DNA of 64,000 bases from Cherax quadricarinatus (GCF_038502225.1 NC_091374.1:10687981-10751980), one strand, 5' to 3'. Counted from the stretch's first letter, positions 31,990 to 45,999 are shown. A program made the numbers and translations. Notes: generated by a model not told the origin, from the sequence alone.

Positions 31990-34065
31990 ATTGTAATGAA
32001 GAACAGAGTAGAACAATATAATGAAGAACTGAGTAGAACAATATAATGAAGAACTGAGTAGAACAATATAATGAAGGGCTGAGTAGAACAATATAATGAA
32101 GGACTGAGTAGAACAATATAATGAAGGGCTGAGTAGAACAATATAATGAAGGACTGAGTAGAACAATATAATGAAGGGCTGAGTAGAACAATATAATGAA
32201 GGACTGAGTAGAACAATATAATGAAGAACAGAGTAGAACAATATAATGAAGGACTGAGTAGAACAATATAATGAAGAACTGAGTAGAACAATATAATGAA
32301 GGAATGAGTAGAACAATATAATGAAGGACTGAGTAGAACAATATAATGAAGAACTGAGTAGAACAATATAATGAAGGACTGAGTAGAACAATATAATGAA
32401 GAACTGAGTAGAACAATATAATGAAGGACTGAGTAGAACAATATAATGAAGAACAGAGTAGAACAATATAATGAAGGACTGAGTAGAACAATATAATGAA
32501 GAACAGAGTAGAACAATATAATGAAGGGCTGAGTAGAACAATATAATGAAGAACAGAGTAGAACAATATAATGAAGGGCTGAGTAGAACAATATAATGAA
32601 GGACTGAGTAGAACAATATAATGAAGAACAGAGTAGAACAATATAATGAAGGGCTGAGTAGAACAATATAATGAAGGACTGAGTAGAATATAATGAAGGG
32701 CTGAGTAGAGCAATATAATGAAGAACAGAGTAGAACAATATAATGAAGGGCTGAGTAGAACAATATAATGAAGGACTGAGTAGAACAATATAATGAAGAA
32801 CTGAGTAGAACAATATAATGAAGGGCTGAGTAGAACAATATAATGAAGGACTGAGTAGAACAATATAATGAAGGACTGAGTAGAACAATATAATGAAGGA
32901 CTGAGTAGAACAATATAATGAAGGAATGAGTAGAACAATATAATGAAGGACTGAGTAGAGCAATATAATGAAGAACAGAGTAGAACAATATAATGAAGGA
33001 CTGAGTAGAGCAATATAATGAAGAACAGAGTAGAACAATATAATGAAGGGCTGAGTAGAACAATATAATGAAGGGCTGAGTAGAACAATATAATGAAGGG
33101 CTGAGTAGAGCAATATAATGAAGAACAGAGTAGAACAATATAATGAAGGGCTGAGTAGAACAATATAATGAAGGACTGAGTAGAACAATATAATGAAGGA
33201 CTGAGTAGAACATATAATAATGAAGAACAATATAATGAAGGACTGAGTAGAACAATATAATGAAGGACTGAGTAGAACAATATAATGAAGAACAGAGTAG
33301 AACAATATAATGAAGGGCTGAGTAGAACAATATAATGAAGGACTGAGTAGAACAATATAATGAAGGACTGAGTAGAACAATATAATGAAGGACTGAGTAG
33401 AACAATATAATGAAGGACTGAGTAGAACAATATAATGAAGGACTGAGTAGAACAATATAATGAAGAACAGAGTAGAACAATATAATGAAGGGCTGAGTAG
33501 AACAATATAATGAAGGACTGAGTAGAACAATATAATGAAGGGCTGAGTAGAGCAATATAATGAAGAACAGAGTAGAACAATATAATGAAGGGCTGAGTAG
33601 AACAATATAATGAAGGACTGAGTAGAACAATATAATGAAGGGCTGAGTAGAACAATATAATGAAGGACTGAGTAGAACAATATAATGAAGGACTGAGTAG
33701 AACAATATAATGAAGAACAGAGTAGAACAATATAATGAAGGGCTGAGTAGATCAATATAATGAAGTACTGAGTAGAACAATATAATGAGTAGGAATGAGT
33801 AGAACAATATAATGAAGGACTGAGTGAAGAACAGAGAGCAATATAATGAAGAGCAATATAATGAAGGGCTGAGTAGAACAATATAATGAAGGGCTGAGTA
33901 GAACAATATAATGAAGGGCTGAGTAGAACAATATAATGAAGGGCTGAGTAGAGCAATATAATGAAGAACAGAGTAGAACAATATAATGAAGGGCTGAGTA
34001 GAACAATATAATGAAGGGCTGAGTAGAACAATATAATGAAGAACACAGAAGAACAATATAATGAA
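31990..34065. repeat. Minisatellite, 25-bp unit, about 83 copies
   Basis: Units GAACAATATAATGAAGGACT + GAGTA with unit types GGACT, GGGCT, AACAG, AACT and GGAAT. The three minus-strand frames stay open for 592-730 codons only because the unit has no stop; the translation is a 25-residue cycle and not a protein gene. One disrupted zone lies at about 33780-33870. Confidence 0.98.
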
Positions 34066-34143
34066 TATTATTAATTATGGATTACCAACAGGATAAAAAC
34101 GCCTTTAAATCAAATAAATAAATACATAAATTACACATACACA

Positions 34144-34250
<107 letters not shown>

Positions 34251-34280
34251 ATAAGATCACAGTAAACAGGTGATTTCAAA

Positions 34281-34484
34281 ATATGCAAAACAACCACTCT
34301 GAAAGAATAGAGAAATTCCAAGCGCTTTCGTGACTACTCACATTATCAAGGAACTATGAAAGTGAAGCATCCAAGGAAGCTATATAAGGGGTCCGGCCAG
34401 CACCTCACTATCAGATCCCACAACGGTTAAACACGTGACGCGCGGCGAGCCAACTTGGATAGGTCCCTTGCAAAACTCACCCCC
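34281..34484 (-). repeat. Pseudo-LTR, left inverted copy
   Basis: Starts ATGCAAAACAACCACTCTG; pairs with 35272-35475. On the minus strand it carries the hammerhead-like motif noted for the right copy. Confidence 0.85.
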
Positions 34485-34547
34485 CCCCCCCCCAAAAAAA
34501 AAAAAAAAAAAAAAAAAAGTACAGAAAACCTACAAATAACTGTTCCT

Positions 34548-34785
34548 ATGTCCACTATTATTCCTCGCATCAAGATAGAGTCAAACTGTCTGTTTTCTCA
34601 TCAATGTTTTTGAGAGCTTTACGAATTTGTAGTCCTGAGTTCATAGATGAGGAAATATCCAAAATTTATGAAATAGGTAATGATTTAAAATACCCAAGAA
34701 ATGTAATTGATAAATCTTTTAAAGTTGCTAGAAACACTTTTTATAATCCAAAAAAGGGGCAACCAGCCTTATTCAACTAAAAATA
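34548..34785 (+). pseudogene. Penelope RT thumb remnant (frameshifted)
   Basis: The plus strand reads YYSSHQDRVKLSVFSSMFLR, ALRICSPEFIDEEISKIYE, YPRNVIDKSFKVARNTFYNP, the conserved region just after the RT core in Penelope-like elements. It leaves frame at the A6G4 run near 34751-34760; the GIY-YIG ORF continues in the next frame. The motif-bearing palm is absent upstream. Confidence 0.75.
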
Positions 34786-35264
34786 TGTTGGTTCTCCCTT
34801 ACCATGAAAACTTGGTTGATATGCCTTCTCTTCTTAAGACTTTTAATATCAAAGTTGTATTTAAAAATCTTGATACAGTAAAAAAACTTTTGATAAAGAA
34901 TTCCCCCCAAAATGCTGATGGATGTGTCTATAAGATTCCTTGTAAAATTTGCGATAAAGTTTATTACGGTCAAACTGGTAAAAATCTCGAACTAAGATTA
35001 AAACAACATAAATATAGCATTAGAACTGGACAAGATTCCAATGCTCTATTTATTCATGTAAGAGATTTTAACCATCCAATTGATTTTCAAAAAGTTGAGA
35101 AAGTAGTATCAAGCAAGTCCATGGTCGACAGGAATATAATTGAATCTTGTTTCATAAAAAGCAGTTTTGACAATAATATGAATATTTCCTTTGGTTTATA
35201 TAAATTAGATCCATTTATAATTAATAGAATTTGGGAAGAATTTAATAATACACTGGACAAATAA
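34707..35264 (+). CDS. GIY-YIG endonuclease domain of a Penelope-like element
   Basis: The endonuclease nicks target DNA to prime reverse transcription. From about residue 73 the frame shows CVYKIPCKICDKVYYGQTG, then LELRLKQHKYSIRTG, NALFIHVRDFNHPIDFQ and DRNIIESCFIK. These are the Penelope GIY-YIG landmarks: the VYKI/YYGQTG pair standing for GIY...YIG, R..QH, the H...H pair that with CKIC forms the linked zinc motif, and the late catalytic E in ES. The region before KNMLVLPYHENLVDMPSLL is read in a frame shifted from the preceding RT thumb and opens with TTG, so the true start lies upstream in a fused RT-endonuclease ORF. The domain itself has no stop. Confidence 0.85.
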   Translation: MINLLKLLETLFIIQKRGNQPYSTKNMLVLPYHENLVDMPSLLKTFNIKVVFKNLDTVKKLLIKNSPQNADGCVYKIPCKICDKVYYGQTGKNLELRLKQHKYSIRTGQDSNALFIHVRDFNHPIDFQKVEKVVSSKSMVDRNIIESCFIKSSFDNNMNISFGLYKLDPFIINRIWEEFNNTLDK

Positions 35265-35271
35265 ATAGCTT

Positions 35272-36768
<1,497 letters not shown>

Positions 36769-36826
36769 GCAAATATCGCAAACCAAGCGATACGGGATAC
36801 AAAACAACACTCCCCCGTGGCTGTTT

Positions 36827-36935
<109 letters not shown>

Positions 36936-36936
36936 T

Positions 36937-37112
36937 AAGAAACACTAAATCTGTAGGGATCATACACAGACCTGGAGAATGGGAGGCAATGAAGCTTGAT
37001 CTAAGGTATGAAAGGGTAGCCGAGTTTCTTGGATTGAGTCCCCTGACCACCATCAGGGACGCATTAGTACCTAGGCACAATCCTCCCCTTCCCCATTTCC
37101 CAAGAGTTTAAC
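36937..37112 (+). repeat. SINE-2-like fragment
   Basis: AATCTGTAGGGATCATACACAG, TTTCTTGGATTGAGTCCCCTG and AAGAGTTTAACTTAATAATAC match the core and 3' region of the copy at 38513-38785. Confidence 0.6.
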
Positions 37113-37274
37113 TTAATAATACCACCCAGGATTTTATTAGCGTGGGTTGCTGTACACATAGACTCCAAAACTATAATGTTTCTAAGTTCTGGGTGAATTG
37201 CATAATATATAATTCAGTCTATGGTATACTTGTATCTTTGCCTACATATTATGGCAAAGAGTTGTTCCAGTCAC

Positions 37275-37725
37275 ATTGTCCTAGTGGTCCAGTAGCTGTG
37301 AGAGGCAGGAGCGATAATCCAAGACCTAGTCATAGTGGTCCAGTAGTTGTGAGAGGCAGGAGTGCCCATCCAAGACTTTGTCATAGTGGTCCAGTAGCTG
37401 TGAGAGGCAGGAGCGACCATCCAAGACCTTGTCATAGTGGTCCAGTAGCTGTGAGAGGCAGGAGCGACCATCCAAGACCTTATCAGAGTGGTCCAGTAGC
37501 TGTGAGAGGCAGGAGCAACCATCCAAGACCATGTCAGAGTGGTCCAGTAGCTGTGAGAGGCAGGAGCGACCATCCAAGACCTTGTCATAGTGGTCCAGTA
37601 CCTGTGAGAGGCAGGAGCGACCATCCAAGACCTTGTCAGAGTGGTCCAGTAGCTGTGAGAGGCAGGAGCAACCATCCAAGACCTTGTCATAGTGGTCCAG
37701 TAGCTGTGAGAGGCAGGAGCGACCT
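37275..37725. repeat. Minisatellite, 51-bp unit, about 9 copies
   Basis: Units contain GGTCCAGTAGCTGTGAGAGG and GACCATCCAAGACCTTGTCA. The 51-bp unit is a multiple of three, so one frame repeats a 17-residue block (SGPVAVRGRSDHPRPCH) over a 205-codon ORF at 37142-37759; the minus frames are equally open, which argues against coding. Confidence 0.95.
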
Positions 37726-37839
37726 GCTCGCCCAGTACTGTGTTTTCCATGAGGTGTAATACAAAGCAGAACTGTCAACATATATCGAGTATTTAAATCT
37801 TCTTGGGACAAAAAAAAAAGTGTGGTACCCCATTTTCAA

Positions 37840-38010
37840 GAGCAAGGTTAGGTTAGGTAAAGTCTGTCAGGAAGCAGGACTCACCGTGAGTTCAATCCCC
37901 GCCCGTACCGTGGTTAGATAAGATTTTGTTCGGACTTTTAACATAAGAACATAACATGAGAAAGGAGGAGCAGTGTAGCGGACCTGGGTGGATAACCCCG
38001 GAGGGTTATT
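37840..38010. repeat. Mixed repeat fragments
   Basis: Includes GGTTAGGTTAGGTAAAGTCTG with TCAGGAAGCAGG (family of 10290 and 62745), a tRNA-like GAGTTCAATCCCCGCCCGTA, and a LINE-A 3' tail piece ACATAAGAACATAACATGAG followed by GAGGAGCAGTGTAG. Confidence 0.5.
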
Positions 38011-38019
38011 CACCCAGGA

Positions 38020-38275
38020 TAACCCAAGAAAGTTAGTGCATCATCGAGGACTGTCATTCTTATTTACATTGGGGTCTTTCAATCTTGTTCCCCGGGATGC
38101 CACCCATACCAGTCGGCTAACACCCAGGTACCTAGTTACTTGTTAGGTGAACGGGGACAGCAGGTGTAAGGAAACACGCCGAATGTTTCTACCCGGCCAG
38201 GGATCGAACCACGAACAATCAGTGTGTAAGAAGAAAGCGTTGCCTACGAGGCCACGAGAACAACAGCTATGTATC
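38020..38275 (-). mobile_element. SINE-1 copy, reverse orientation
   Basis: Reverse complement shows GTGGTTCGATCCCTGGCCGG (B-box), GGGTAGAAACATTCGGCGTG, TTTCCTTACACCTGCTGTC and TAGGTACCTGGGTGTTAGCC, matching 7260-7400 in order. The tRNA-like head lies at about 38200-38275. Confidence 0.8.
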
Positions 38276-38512
38276 ACTGTCTTTTCCTTCACACGTGATG
38301 GGGTCACCATGAATGGAATAACATAAAAAGAGGAAAAATTTATGTTCACATAAAACTCCTTACTGTGTTAGTAACGATAATGTGATATCTGAGTCAGTAT
38401 CGAGATGATGGTAATATTCATCACTCAAAGGGACATCAGGAACTCTGTTAGGTGATTTTCGGCAACAGGGGAACCTAACACAATCCTAGGAATAAGACGT
38501 AATAAAAAAATA

Positions 38513-38785
38513 TTTTAATGGTGGCACAGTGGTATCGCGATGACCTCACGGTTATGAGGTCAGCGGTTCGAGGCCTCAACTCTCCTCAACTTATTAACGC
38601 ACGATTGATTAAGATAAAAAATTATTGTATTTATGAGGAAACGCTAAACCCGCATTGGTCATACGTCTGGATAATAAAAGGCAATCAGATTCAAGAGAGG
38701 ACAGGCCCAATTCCTTGGATCAAGAGCCCCTCAGCGACATCAAGGATCCTACCTCCTGGAGGTACGTGGCGCACTGATTAATAAG
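38513..38785 (+). mobile_element. SINE-2: tRNA-derived SINE, fullest copy
   Basis: The head has an A-box region GTGGCACAGTGGTATCGCG and B-box GCGGTTCGAGGCC; the anticodon-like arm GACCTCACGGTTATGAGGTC pairs well. The body contains GCTAAACCCGCATTGGTCAT and TCAAGAGAGGACAGGCCC, CCTTGGATCAAGAGCCCCTC. Fragments of this body occur at 7585, 36937, 56930, 60425 and 62545. Confidence 0.75.
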
Positions 38786-38835
38786 ATACAGCGTTGCACG
38801 ACCCCATTTGATTATAATAATAATGAATAATAAGA

Positions 38836-38916
38836 TGTGCAATCCTTGTAAATCTTTACTGAGGAAACGTTTCGCCCGCCAGTGTTTTCTTCAGTCCAAT
38901 GGTGGATGAGGATGAA
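38836..38916. repeat. TTTCGCC-family left half
   Basis: GTAAATCTTTACTGAGGAAACG, GTTTCGCCCGCCAGTGTTTTC, TTCAGTCCAATGG. The right half lies at 39130-39195, so the copy is split by the LINE-B fragment and a hairpin. Confidence 0.75.
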
Positions 38917-39015
38917 TACCTGGAGGATATTCCGGGGGTCAACGCCCCCGCAGCCCGGTCCATGACCAGGCCTCGCGGTGGATCAGGGCCTGATCAACCA
39001 GGCTGTTACTGCCGG
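38917..39015 (-). repeat. LINE-B 3'-terminal fragment
   Basis: TACCTGGAGGATATTCCGGG, GGGTCAACGCCCCCGCAGCC, GGGCCTGATCAACCAGGCTG. It includes the terminal GGGGGTCAACGCCCCC hairpin. Confidence 0.85.
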
Positions 39016-39030
39016 TAATCAGTTCATCTC

Positions 39031-39125
39031 TCAGCAGTACCAGTACAAGTAACTAGTTACTAGTGTCAGTAGTAGAAGTGAGTCACTACCACTGACACTG
39101 GTAACTGGTTACTGGTACTACTGAG
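39031..39125. repeat. Imperfect hairpin, about 40-bp arms
   Basis: TCAGCAGTACCAGTACAAGT...GTGTCAGTAGTAG pairs with CTACCACTGACACTGGTAAC...ACTGGTACTACTGA. Confidence 0.75.
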
Positions 39126-39129
39126 ACAT

Positions 39130-39195
39130 CAGCCTCAGTCAAGATTCCCAAGTGTTGCGCAAGTGTCTCATTCTTCAACTTGTCAGTTTTCTAAA
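39130..39195. repeat. TTTCGCC-family right terminus
   Basis: TCCCAAGTGTTGCGCAAGTG, TCTCATTCTTCAACTTGTCAG, TTTTCTAAACCAATG: the outer right end of the family, ending directly at the 29-bp satellite. Confidence 0.75.
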
Positions 39196-42100
39196 CCAAT
39201 GACATCACACACGGTGCAGCATCCCAAGTGACATCACACACGGTGCAGCATCCCAAGTGACATCACACACGGTGCAGCATCCCAAGTGACATCACACATG
39301 GTGCAGCATCCCAAGTGACATCACACACGGTGCAGCACCCCAAGTGACATCACACACGGTGCAGCATCCCAAGTGACATCACACACGGTGCAGCACCCCA
39401 AGTGACATCACACACGGTGCAGCATCCCAAGTGACATCACACACGGTGCAGCATCCCAAGTGACACCACACACGGTGCACCACCCCAAGTGACATCACAC
39501 ACGGTGCACCACCCAAAGTGACATCACACACGGTGCAGCACCCCAAGTGACACCACACACGGTGCAGCACCCAAGTGACATCACACGATGCAGCAACCCA
39601 AGTGACATCACACACGGTAGAGCACCCAAGGGGACATCACACACGGTGCAGCACCCCAAGTGAAATCACACACGGTGCAGCACCCCAAGTGACATCACAC
39701 ACGGTGCAGCGCTCCAAGTGACATCACACACGGTGCAGCACCCCAAGTGACATCACACACGGTGCAGCACCCCAAGTTACATCACACACGGTGCAGCACT
39801 CCAAGTGACATCACACACGGTGCAGCACCCCAAGTGACATCACACATGGTGCAGCACCCCAAGTGACATCACACACGGTGCAGCACCCCAAGTGATATCA
39901 CACACGGTGCAGCACCCCAAGTGACATCACACACGGCGCAGCACTCCAAGTGACATCACACACGGTGCAGCACCCCAAGTGACATCACACACGGTGCAGC
40001 ACCCCAAGTTACATCACACACGGTGCAGCACTCCAAGTGACATCACACACGGTGCAGCACCCCAGGTGACATCACACACGGTGCAGCACTCCAAGTGACA
40101 TCACACACGGTGCAGCACCCCAAGTGAGGTGCAGCACTCCAAGTGACATCACACACGGTGCAGCACCAGAGGTGACATCCCACACGGTGCAGCACCCCAA
40201 GTGACATCACACATGGTGCAGCACCCCAAGTGACATCACACGGTGCAGCACCCCAAGTGACATCACACATGGTGCAGCACCCCAAGTGACATCACACACG
40301 GTGCAGCACCCAAGGTGACATCACACACGGTGCAGCACCCCAAATAATATCACACATGGTGCAGCACCCCAGGTGACATCACACACGGTGCAGCACCCCA
40401 AGTGACATCACACATGGTGCAGCACCCCAAGTGACATCACACGGTGCAGCACCCCAAGTGACATCACACGGTGCAGCACCCCAAGTGACATCACACACGG
40501 TGCAGCACTCCAAGTGACATCACACACGGTGCAGCACCCCAAGTGACATCACACAGGGTGCAGCACTTCAAGTGACACCACACACGGTGCAGCACCCCAA
40601 GTGACATCACACATGGTGCAGCACCCCAAGTGACATCACACACGGTGCAGCACCCCAAGTGACATCACACACCGTGCAGCACTCCAAGTGACATCACACA
40701 CGGTGCAGTACTCCAAGTGACATCACACACGGTGCAGAACCCCAAGTGACATCACACACGGTGCAGCACCAAAAGTGACATCACACATGGTGCAGCACCC
40801 CAGGTGACATCACACACGGTGCAGCACCCCAAGTGACATCACACACAGTGCAGCACCCCAAGTGACATCACACGGTGCAGCACCCCAGGTGACATCACAC
40901 ACGGTGCAGTACCCCAAGTGACATCACACACGGTGCAGCACCCCAAGTGACATCACACATGATGCAACACTCCAAGTGACATCACACGGTGCAGCACCCC
41001 AAGTGACATCACACACGGCGCAGCACCCCAAGTGACATCACACACGGTGCAGCACCCCAGGTGACATCACACACGGTGCAGCACCCCAGGTGACATCACA
41101 CACGGTGCAGCACTTCAAGTGACATCACACACGGTGCAGCACCCCAAGTGACATCACACACGGTGCAGCACCCCAACTGACATCACACATGGTGCAGCAC
41201 CCCAAGTCACATCACAGACGGTGCAGCACTCCAAGTGACATCACACATGGTGCAGCACTCCAAGTGACATCATACACGGTGCAGCACTCCAAGTGACATC
41301 ACACACGGTGCAGCACCCTAGGTGACATCACCCCAAGTGACATCACACACGGTGCAGCACCCCAAGTGACATCACACATGGTGCAGCACCCCAGGTGACA
41401 TCACACACGGTGCAGCACCCCAAGTGACATCACACACGGTGCAGCACCCCAAGTGACATCACACACGGTGCAGCACCCCAACTGACATCACACATGGTGC
41501 AGCACCCCAAGTCACATCACAGATGGTGCAGCACTCCAAGTGACATCACAGACGGTGCAGCACTCCAAGTGACATCACACACGGTGCAGCACCCCAAGTG
41601 ACATCACACACGGTGCAGCACCCCAGGTGACATCACACCAAGTGACATCACACATGGTGCAGCACCCCAGGTGACATCACACACGGTGCAGCACCCCAAG
41701 TGACATCACACACGGTGCAGCACCCCAAGTGACATCACACACGGTGCAGCACCACAACTGACATCACACACGGTGCAGCACCCCAAGTGACATCACACAC
41801 GGTGCAGCACTTCAAGTGACATCACACACGGTGCAGCACCCCGTGACATCACACACGGTGCAGCACCCTAAGTGACATCACACACGGTGCAGCACCCCAA
41901 GTGACATCACACACAGTGCAGCACCCCAAGTGACATCACACACGGTGCAGCACCCCAGGTGACATCACACACGGTGCAGTACCCCAAGTGACATCACACA
42001 CGGTGCAGCACCCCAAGTGACATCACACATGGTGCAGCACCCCAAGTGACATCACACGGTGCAGCACCCCAAGTGACATCACACACGGCGCAGCACCCCA

Positions 42101-42838
42101 AGTGACATCACACATGGTGCAGCATCCCAAGTGACATCACACGGTGCAGCACCCCAAGTGACATCACACACGGTGCAGCACTCCAAGTGACATCACACGG
42201 TGCAGCACCCCAGGTGACATCACACACGGTGCAGCACCCCAGGTGACATCACACACGGTGCAGCACTTCAAGTGACATCACACACGGTGCAGCACCCCAA
42301 GTGACATCACACACGGTGCAGCACCCCAACTGACATCACACATGGTGCAGCACCCCAAGTCACATCACAGACGGTGCAGCACTCCAAGTGACATCACACA
42401 CGGTGCAGCACTCCAAGTGACATCACACGGTGCAGCACTCCAAGTGACATCACACACGGTGCAGCACCCCAGGTGACATCACCCCAAGTGACATCACACG
42501 GTGCAGCACCCCAAGTGACATCACACATGGTGCAGCACCCCAGGTGACATCACACACGGTGCAGCACCCCAAGTGACATCACACACGGTGCAGCACCCCA
42601 AGTGACATCACACACGGCGCAGCACCCCAAGTGACATCACACATGGTGCAGCACCCCAGGTGACATCACACACGGTGCAGCACCCCAAGTGACATCACAC
42701 ACGGTGCAGCACCCCAAGTGACATCACACACGGTGCAGCACCCCAAGTGACATCACACATGGTGAAGCACCCCAAGTGACATCACACACGGTGCAGCACC
42801 CCAGGTGACATCACACACGGTGCAGCACCCCAGGTACG
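39196..42838. repeat. Satellite array, 29-bp unit, about 125 copies
   Basis: Unit CATCACACACGGTGCAGCAC + CCCAAGTGA with common variants ACTCC, CAGG, ATGG and short 27-bp CACACGG units. Blocks with the same rare variants recur about 1.1 kb apart, which shows a higher-order duplication. Confidence 0.98.
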
Positions 42839-43726
<888 letters not shown>

Positions 43727-43843
43727 TGTATAAGAATCACTTTTAACATATAATCCGGCAAGATAACAGATCACTACCACCAGACTAAGTAGGTTATCAA
43801 GAGTACAAAAGCAATCGAATCTAGAATTTTCACATAAAAGGGT

Positions 43844-44116
43844 GTGAAGGCTCCAACTGTTGCTCAAATCCCATTTTGCAAAAAGGCCGACATCACAATC
43901 GTAGACCAAGGGGACTGGTTACAATGTTTTATGTATTTAATTGCTAAAATGGAAAAAAAGAATGGAATTGTGAAATTGGATTGTATAAATGTGCGTGAAT
44001 ACAATAAGCTGTTAGGAAAAGAATTGATTGTTAGAATTATGAGTGACAGGAAAAAGGATATTCTAGCATTAAGTGAAACAAAGTTAAAAGGTATGGGGAT
44101 TTTGAATGGGGGATAA
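43844..44116 (+). pseudogene. LINE endonuclease N-terminal fragment
   Basis: The 90-codon frame contains NKLLGKELIVRIMSDRKKDI and ILALSETKLKGMGILNGG, which fits the early APE-type endonuclease block of non-LTR elements (D(I/V)LALSETKL, with the catalytic E in SETK). Nothing downstream continues the domain, so it is a 3'-truncated or internally deleted relic. Confidence 0.6.
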
Positions 44117-44394
44117 ATAAAAATATTTAGTCAGGTGTATCTCGAACCAACCTCAATTTTTTTAACATACGGGAGAAAGAAAACTCTAAAATGGAACACA
44201 TACGACACCCGATTTTCCCGGTATTGTCAGGCGATTATTTGTAAATATAGGTTAATACACGTTAACCTAATCAAACCGAGAATAATAAACATTTCACAGC
44301 TGATGTTAGTCGAAGCAAACAAAAATACACGAATGGCAATTCGGTGAAAAGTCCACGTTCTAACAAGTTGATGTGACAGAACGAGATGTAGATA

Positions 44395-44605
44395 AATGGT
44401 TCAGAGAACCATCACGATGATGAATTGTGAAACACTTGTGAAACACTTGGGTATCTTTACTGTGGAAACGTTTCGCCAACCAGTAGCTTCCTCAGTCCAA
44501 TAATGAGAAGAATGGTTGAAGATCTAAAGGAGTTTGACGTAATCAGTCCCTCAGCTTGGAGTCGATTTAAACAATCAATTAGGATTGATGGACTATTTAC
44601 AACGA
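44395..44605. repeat. TTTCGCC-family copy, left half
   Basis: AAATGGTTCAGAGAACCATC (outer terminus), ACACTTGGGTATCTTTACTG, GAAACGTTTCGCCAACCAGT, then GACGTAATCAGTCCCTCAGC and GGAGTCGATTT. This matches the left arm of the hairpin at 27297 in order. Confidence 0.8.
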
Positions 44606-44769
44606 TGTAATTGATTTATGGATAATATTGGACAGGAAAATATGGGTACAAATGTTTAAGTTCATGAACTGTGTGGTGCATAATGAAGGTGGGATGCGAG
44701 AACTGGGTGGTTATGTGTGTTTATGTACCTGCAGTTGAGAGGAGTTTGTGTGTAGAGAGAGACAGCTTC

Positions 44770-44958
44770 TGGGAGGTTAGTCCGGGGGTCAACGCCCCCT
44801 CGGTCCAGTCATTGACCAGGCTTCCCGGTGAATCAGGGCCTGATCAACCAGGCTGTTACTGCTGGCCGCAAGTAATCCAACGTACGAACCACAGCTCGGT
44901 TGATCGAGTACTGATTTTAGGTATCTGTCCAGCTCCTCCTTGAAGGCAGCCAGGAAGG
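44770..44958 (-). pseudogene. LINE-B 3' end with coding remnant
   Basis: About 185 bp collinear with 23740-23920: GGGGGTCAACGCCCCCTCGG, GGCCTGATCAACCAGGCTG, GTAATCCAACGTACGAACCA, TAGGTATCTGTCCAGCTCCT. On the minus strand this is the RT C-terminus and 3' UTR. Confidence 0.85.
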
Positions 44959-45449
44959 ATCCGCTACTTTTGTTTTCACGCTGATTTGTTCGGACCCCAT
45001 GACAGCGGTGACCTGAGAGTGTCGTCTCGGTGGAAGTGAGGGGGCGGAAGTCTTGTTAACCAAGACGGAACGAGAATGCAGACCAAGTTTCGGACGACCC
45101 TACGTTAAAGCGGTTTATGATGTGTTTTAGTAGGCTGAGAACTCTCTGAAGACGCTGGTAATGACAACTGAGTGAAGGAGTGAGCAGTGCTCCTCCTTCA
45201 CTGTATTATCGCGTATTCGATTCTGAATGCAACTTCCGACATGTGGTTGCCAGTTTTCTACAGCACCTTCCTGAACGTTTCTTCTGAGAAATTATCTTCA
45301 AACTTATGTTGGAGAGGTTTCACTGAGAAAATTTGTACAAACAAAAGATGGTAATGTATTACTGGAATGAGTTAACCCGAGAAAATTTTCTGGTTAATGT
45401 GGTAAGTTTTAGCTTTTCAAAAAATTTGACAAATACATGGCAACGATTT
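44959..45449. other. No gene recognised
   Basis: Moderate GC, no open frame of note, no repeat family recognised. Confidence 0.4.
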
Positions 45450-45620
45450 TCCCGTGTGACCGGCCGCTCGCCCGCCAGCCTCGCGACTCAAGCCTCCTAG
45501 TACCGCTCAGGCAGCCACGTGAGGTGGATATATGCACTGACTCTCTTCTCACGGGACTTTTGAGGTACTCTGGGAGAACTTAACCACAACTCGTTCGTTC
45601 CCAGAGCGCTGCCTGCTTCC
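45450..45620 (+). promoter_or_regulatory. GC-rich, CpG-bearing segment; possible promoter or first exon of the kekkon-like gene
   Basis: GTGACCGGCCGCTCGCCCGC and CCTCGCGACTCAAGCC stand out from the AT-rich surroundings. The segment lies about 1.5 kb upstream of the coding exon. Without transcript data the assignment is only a suggestion. Confidence 0.3.
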
Positions 45621-45916
45621 CTAGAGGATTATTTTCAGTAATCAACTTTTATCGAATCGGGAAGAGATCAACTACACTACCAAAGTGAATATTACAGTCA
45701 AAATTTGAATCCTGATCAAACTTTAGCTTTAACAACAGCGTATAGTGATCTAATGGCGAAGTGTATGGAAAAAAACTGTTGAGTTGGAGCAGGTATTTGT
45801 AACTTTGTTATCGGAGACGTATGGAAAAGTGCAACACTGCGCATACTGTTTAAAAAAGGCAGAGAAAGTAGGGAGGAGTGAACACCATCAGGCGGGAGTG
45901 GGTCCTTTGACCAACA

Positions 45917-45948
45917 CCACTTCCGGTGTAGTCACGGACCGGAAGTGG
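45917..45948. promoter_or_regulatory. Inverted pair of ETS-type sites
   Basis: CCACTTCCGG (45917-45926) and CCGGAAGTGG (45939-45948) are exact reverse complements, each a strong ETS-factor consensus, 12 bp apart. They lie about 1.1 kb upstream of the kekkon-like coding exon. Confidence 0.5.
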
Positions 45949-45999
45949 GGCAAAAAGTATCAACTCAGAGTCAGCAACAGTGGTCAAATATCGCGGCCA

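Noticed and set aside
31854..34056. Open frames of 592-730 codons on the minus strand
   Set aside because: They are translations of a 25-bp tandem unit in all three frames (25-residue cycle FYSVLHYIVLLSPSLYCSTQ...); equal openness in three frames is a repeat effect.
37142..37759. 205-codon ORF with nine SGPVAVRGRSDHPRPCH repeats
   Set aside because: Considered as a repeat protein because 51 bp is a multiple of three, but minus-strand frames are equally open, there is no ATG near the repeat, and there is no other coding sign.
37845..37862. Telomeric TTAGG repeat
   Set aside because: Only two or three GGTTA(G) units; likely part of a dispersed repeat.
39196..42838. Regularly spaced short repeats resembling a CRISPR array
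   Set aside because: There are no unique spacers; the whole unit is the repeat, and the genome is eukaryotic.
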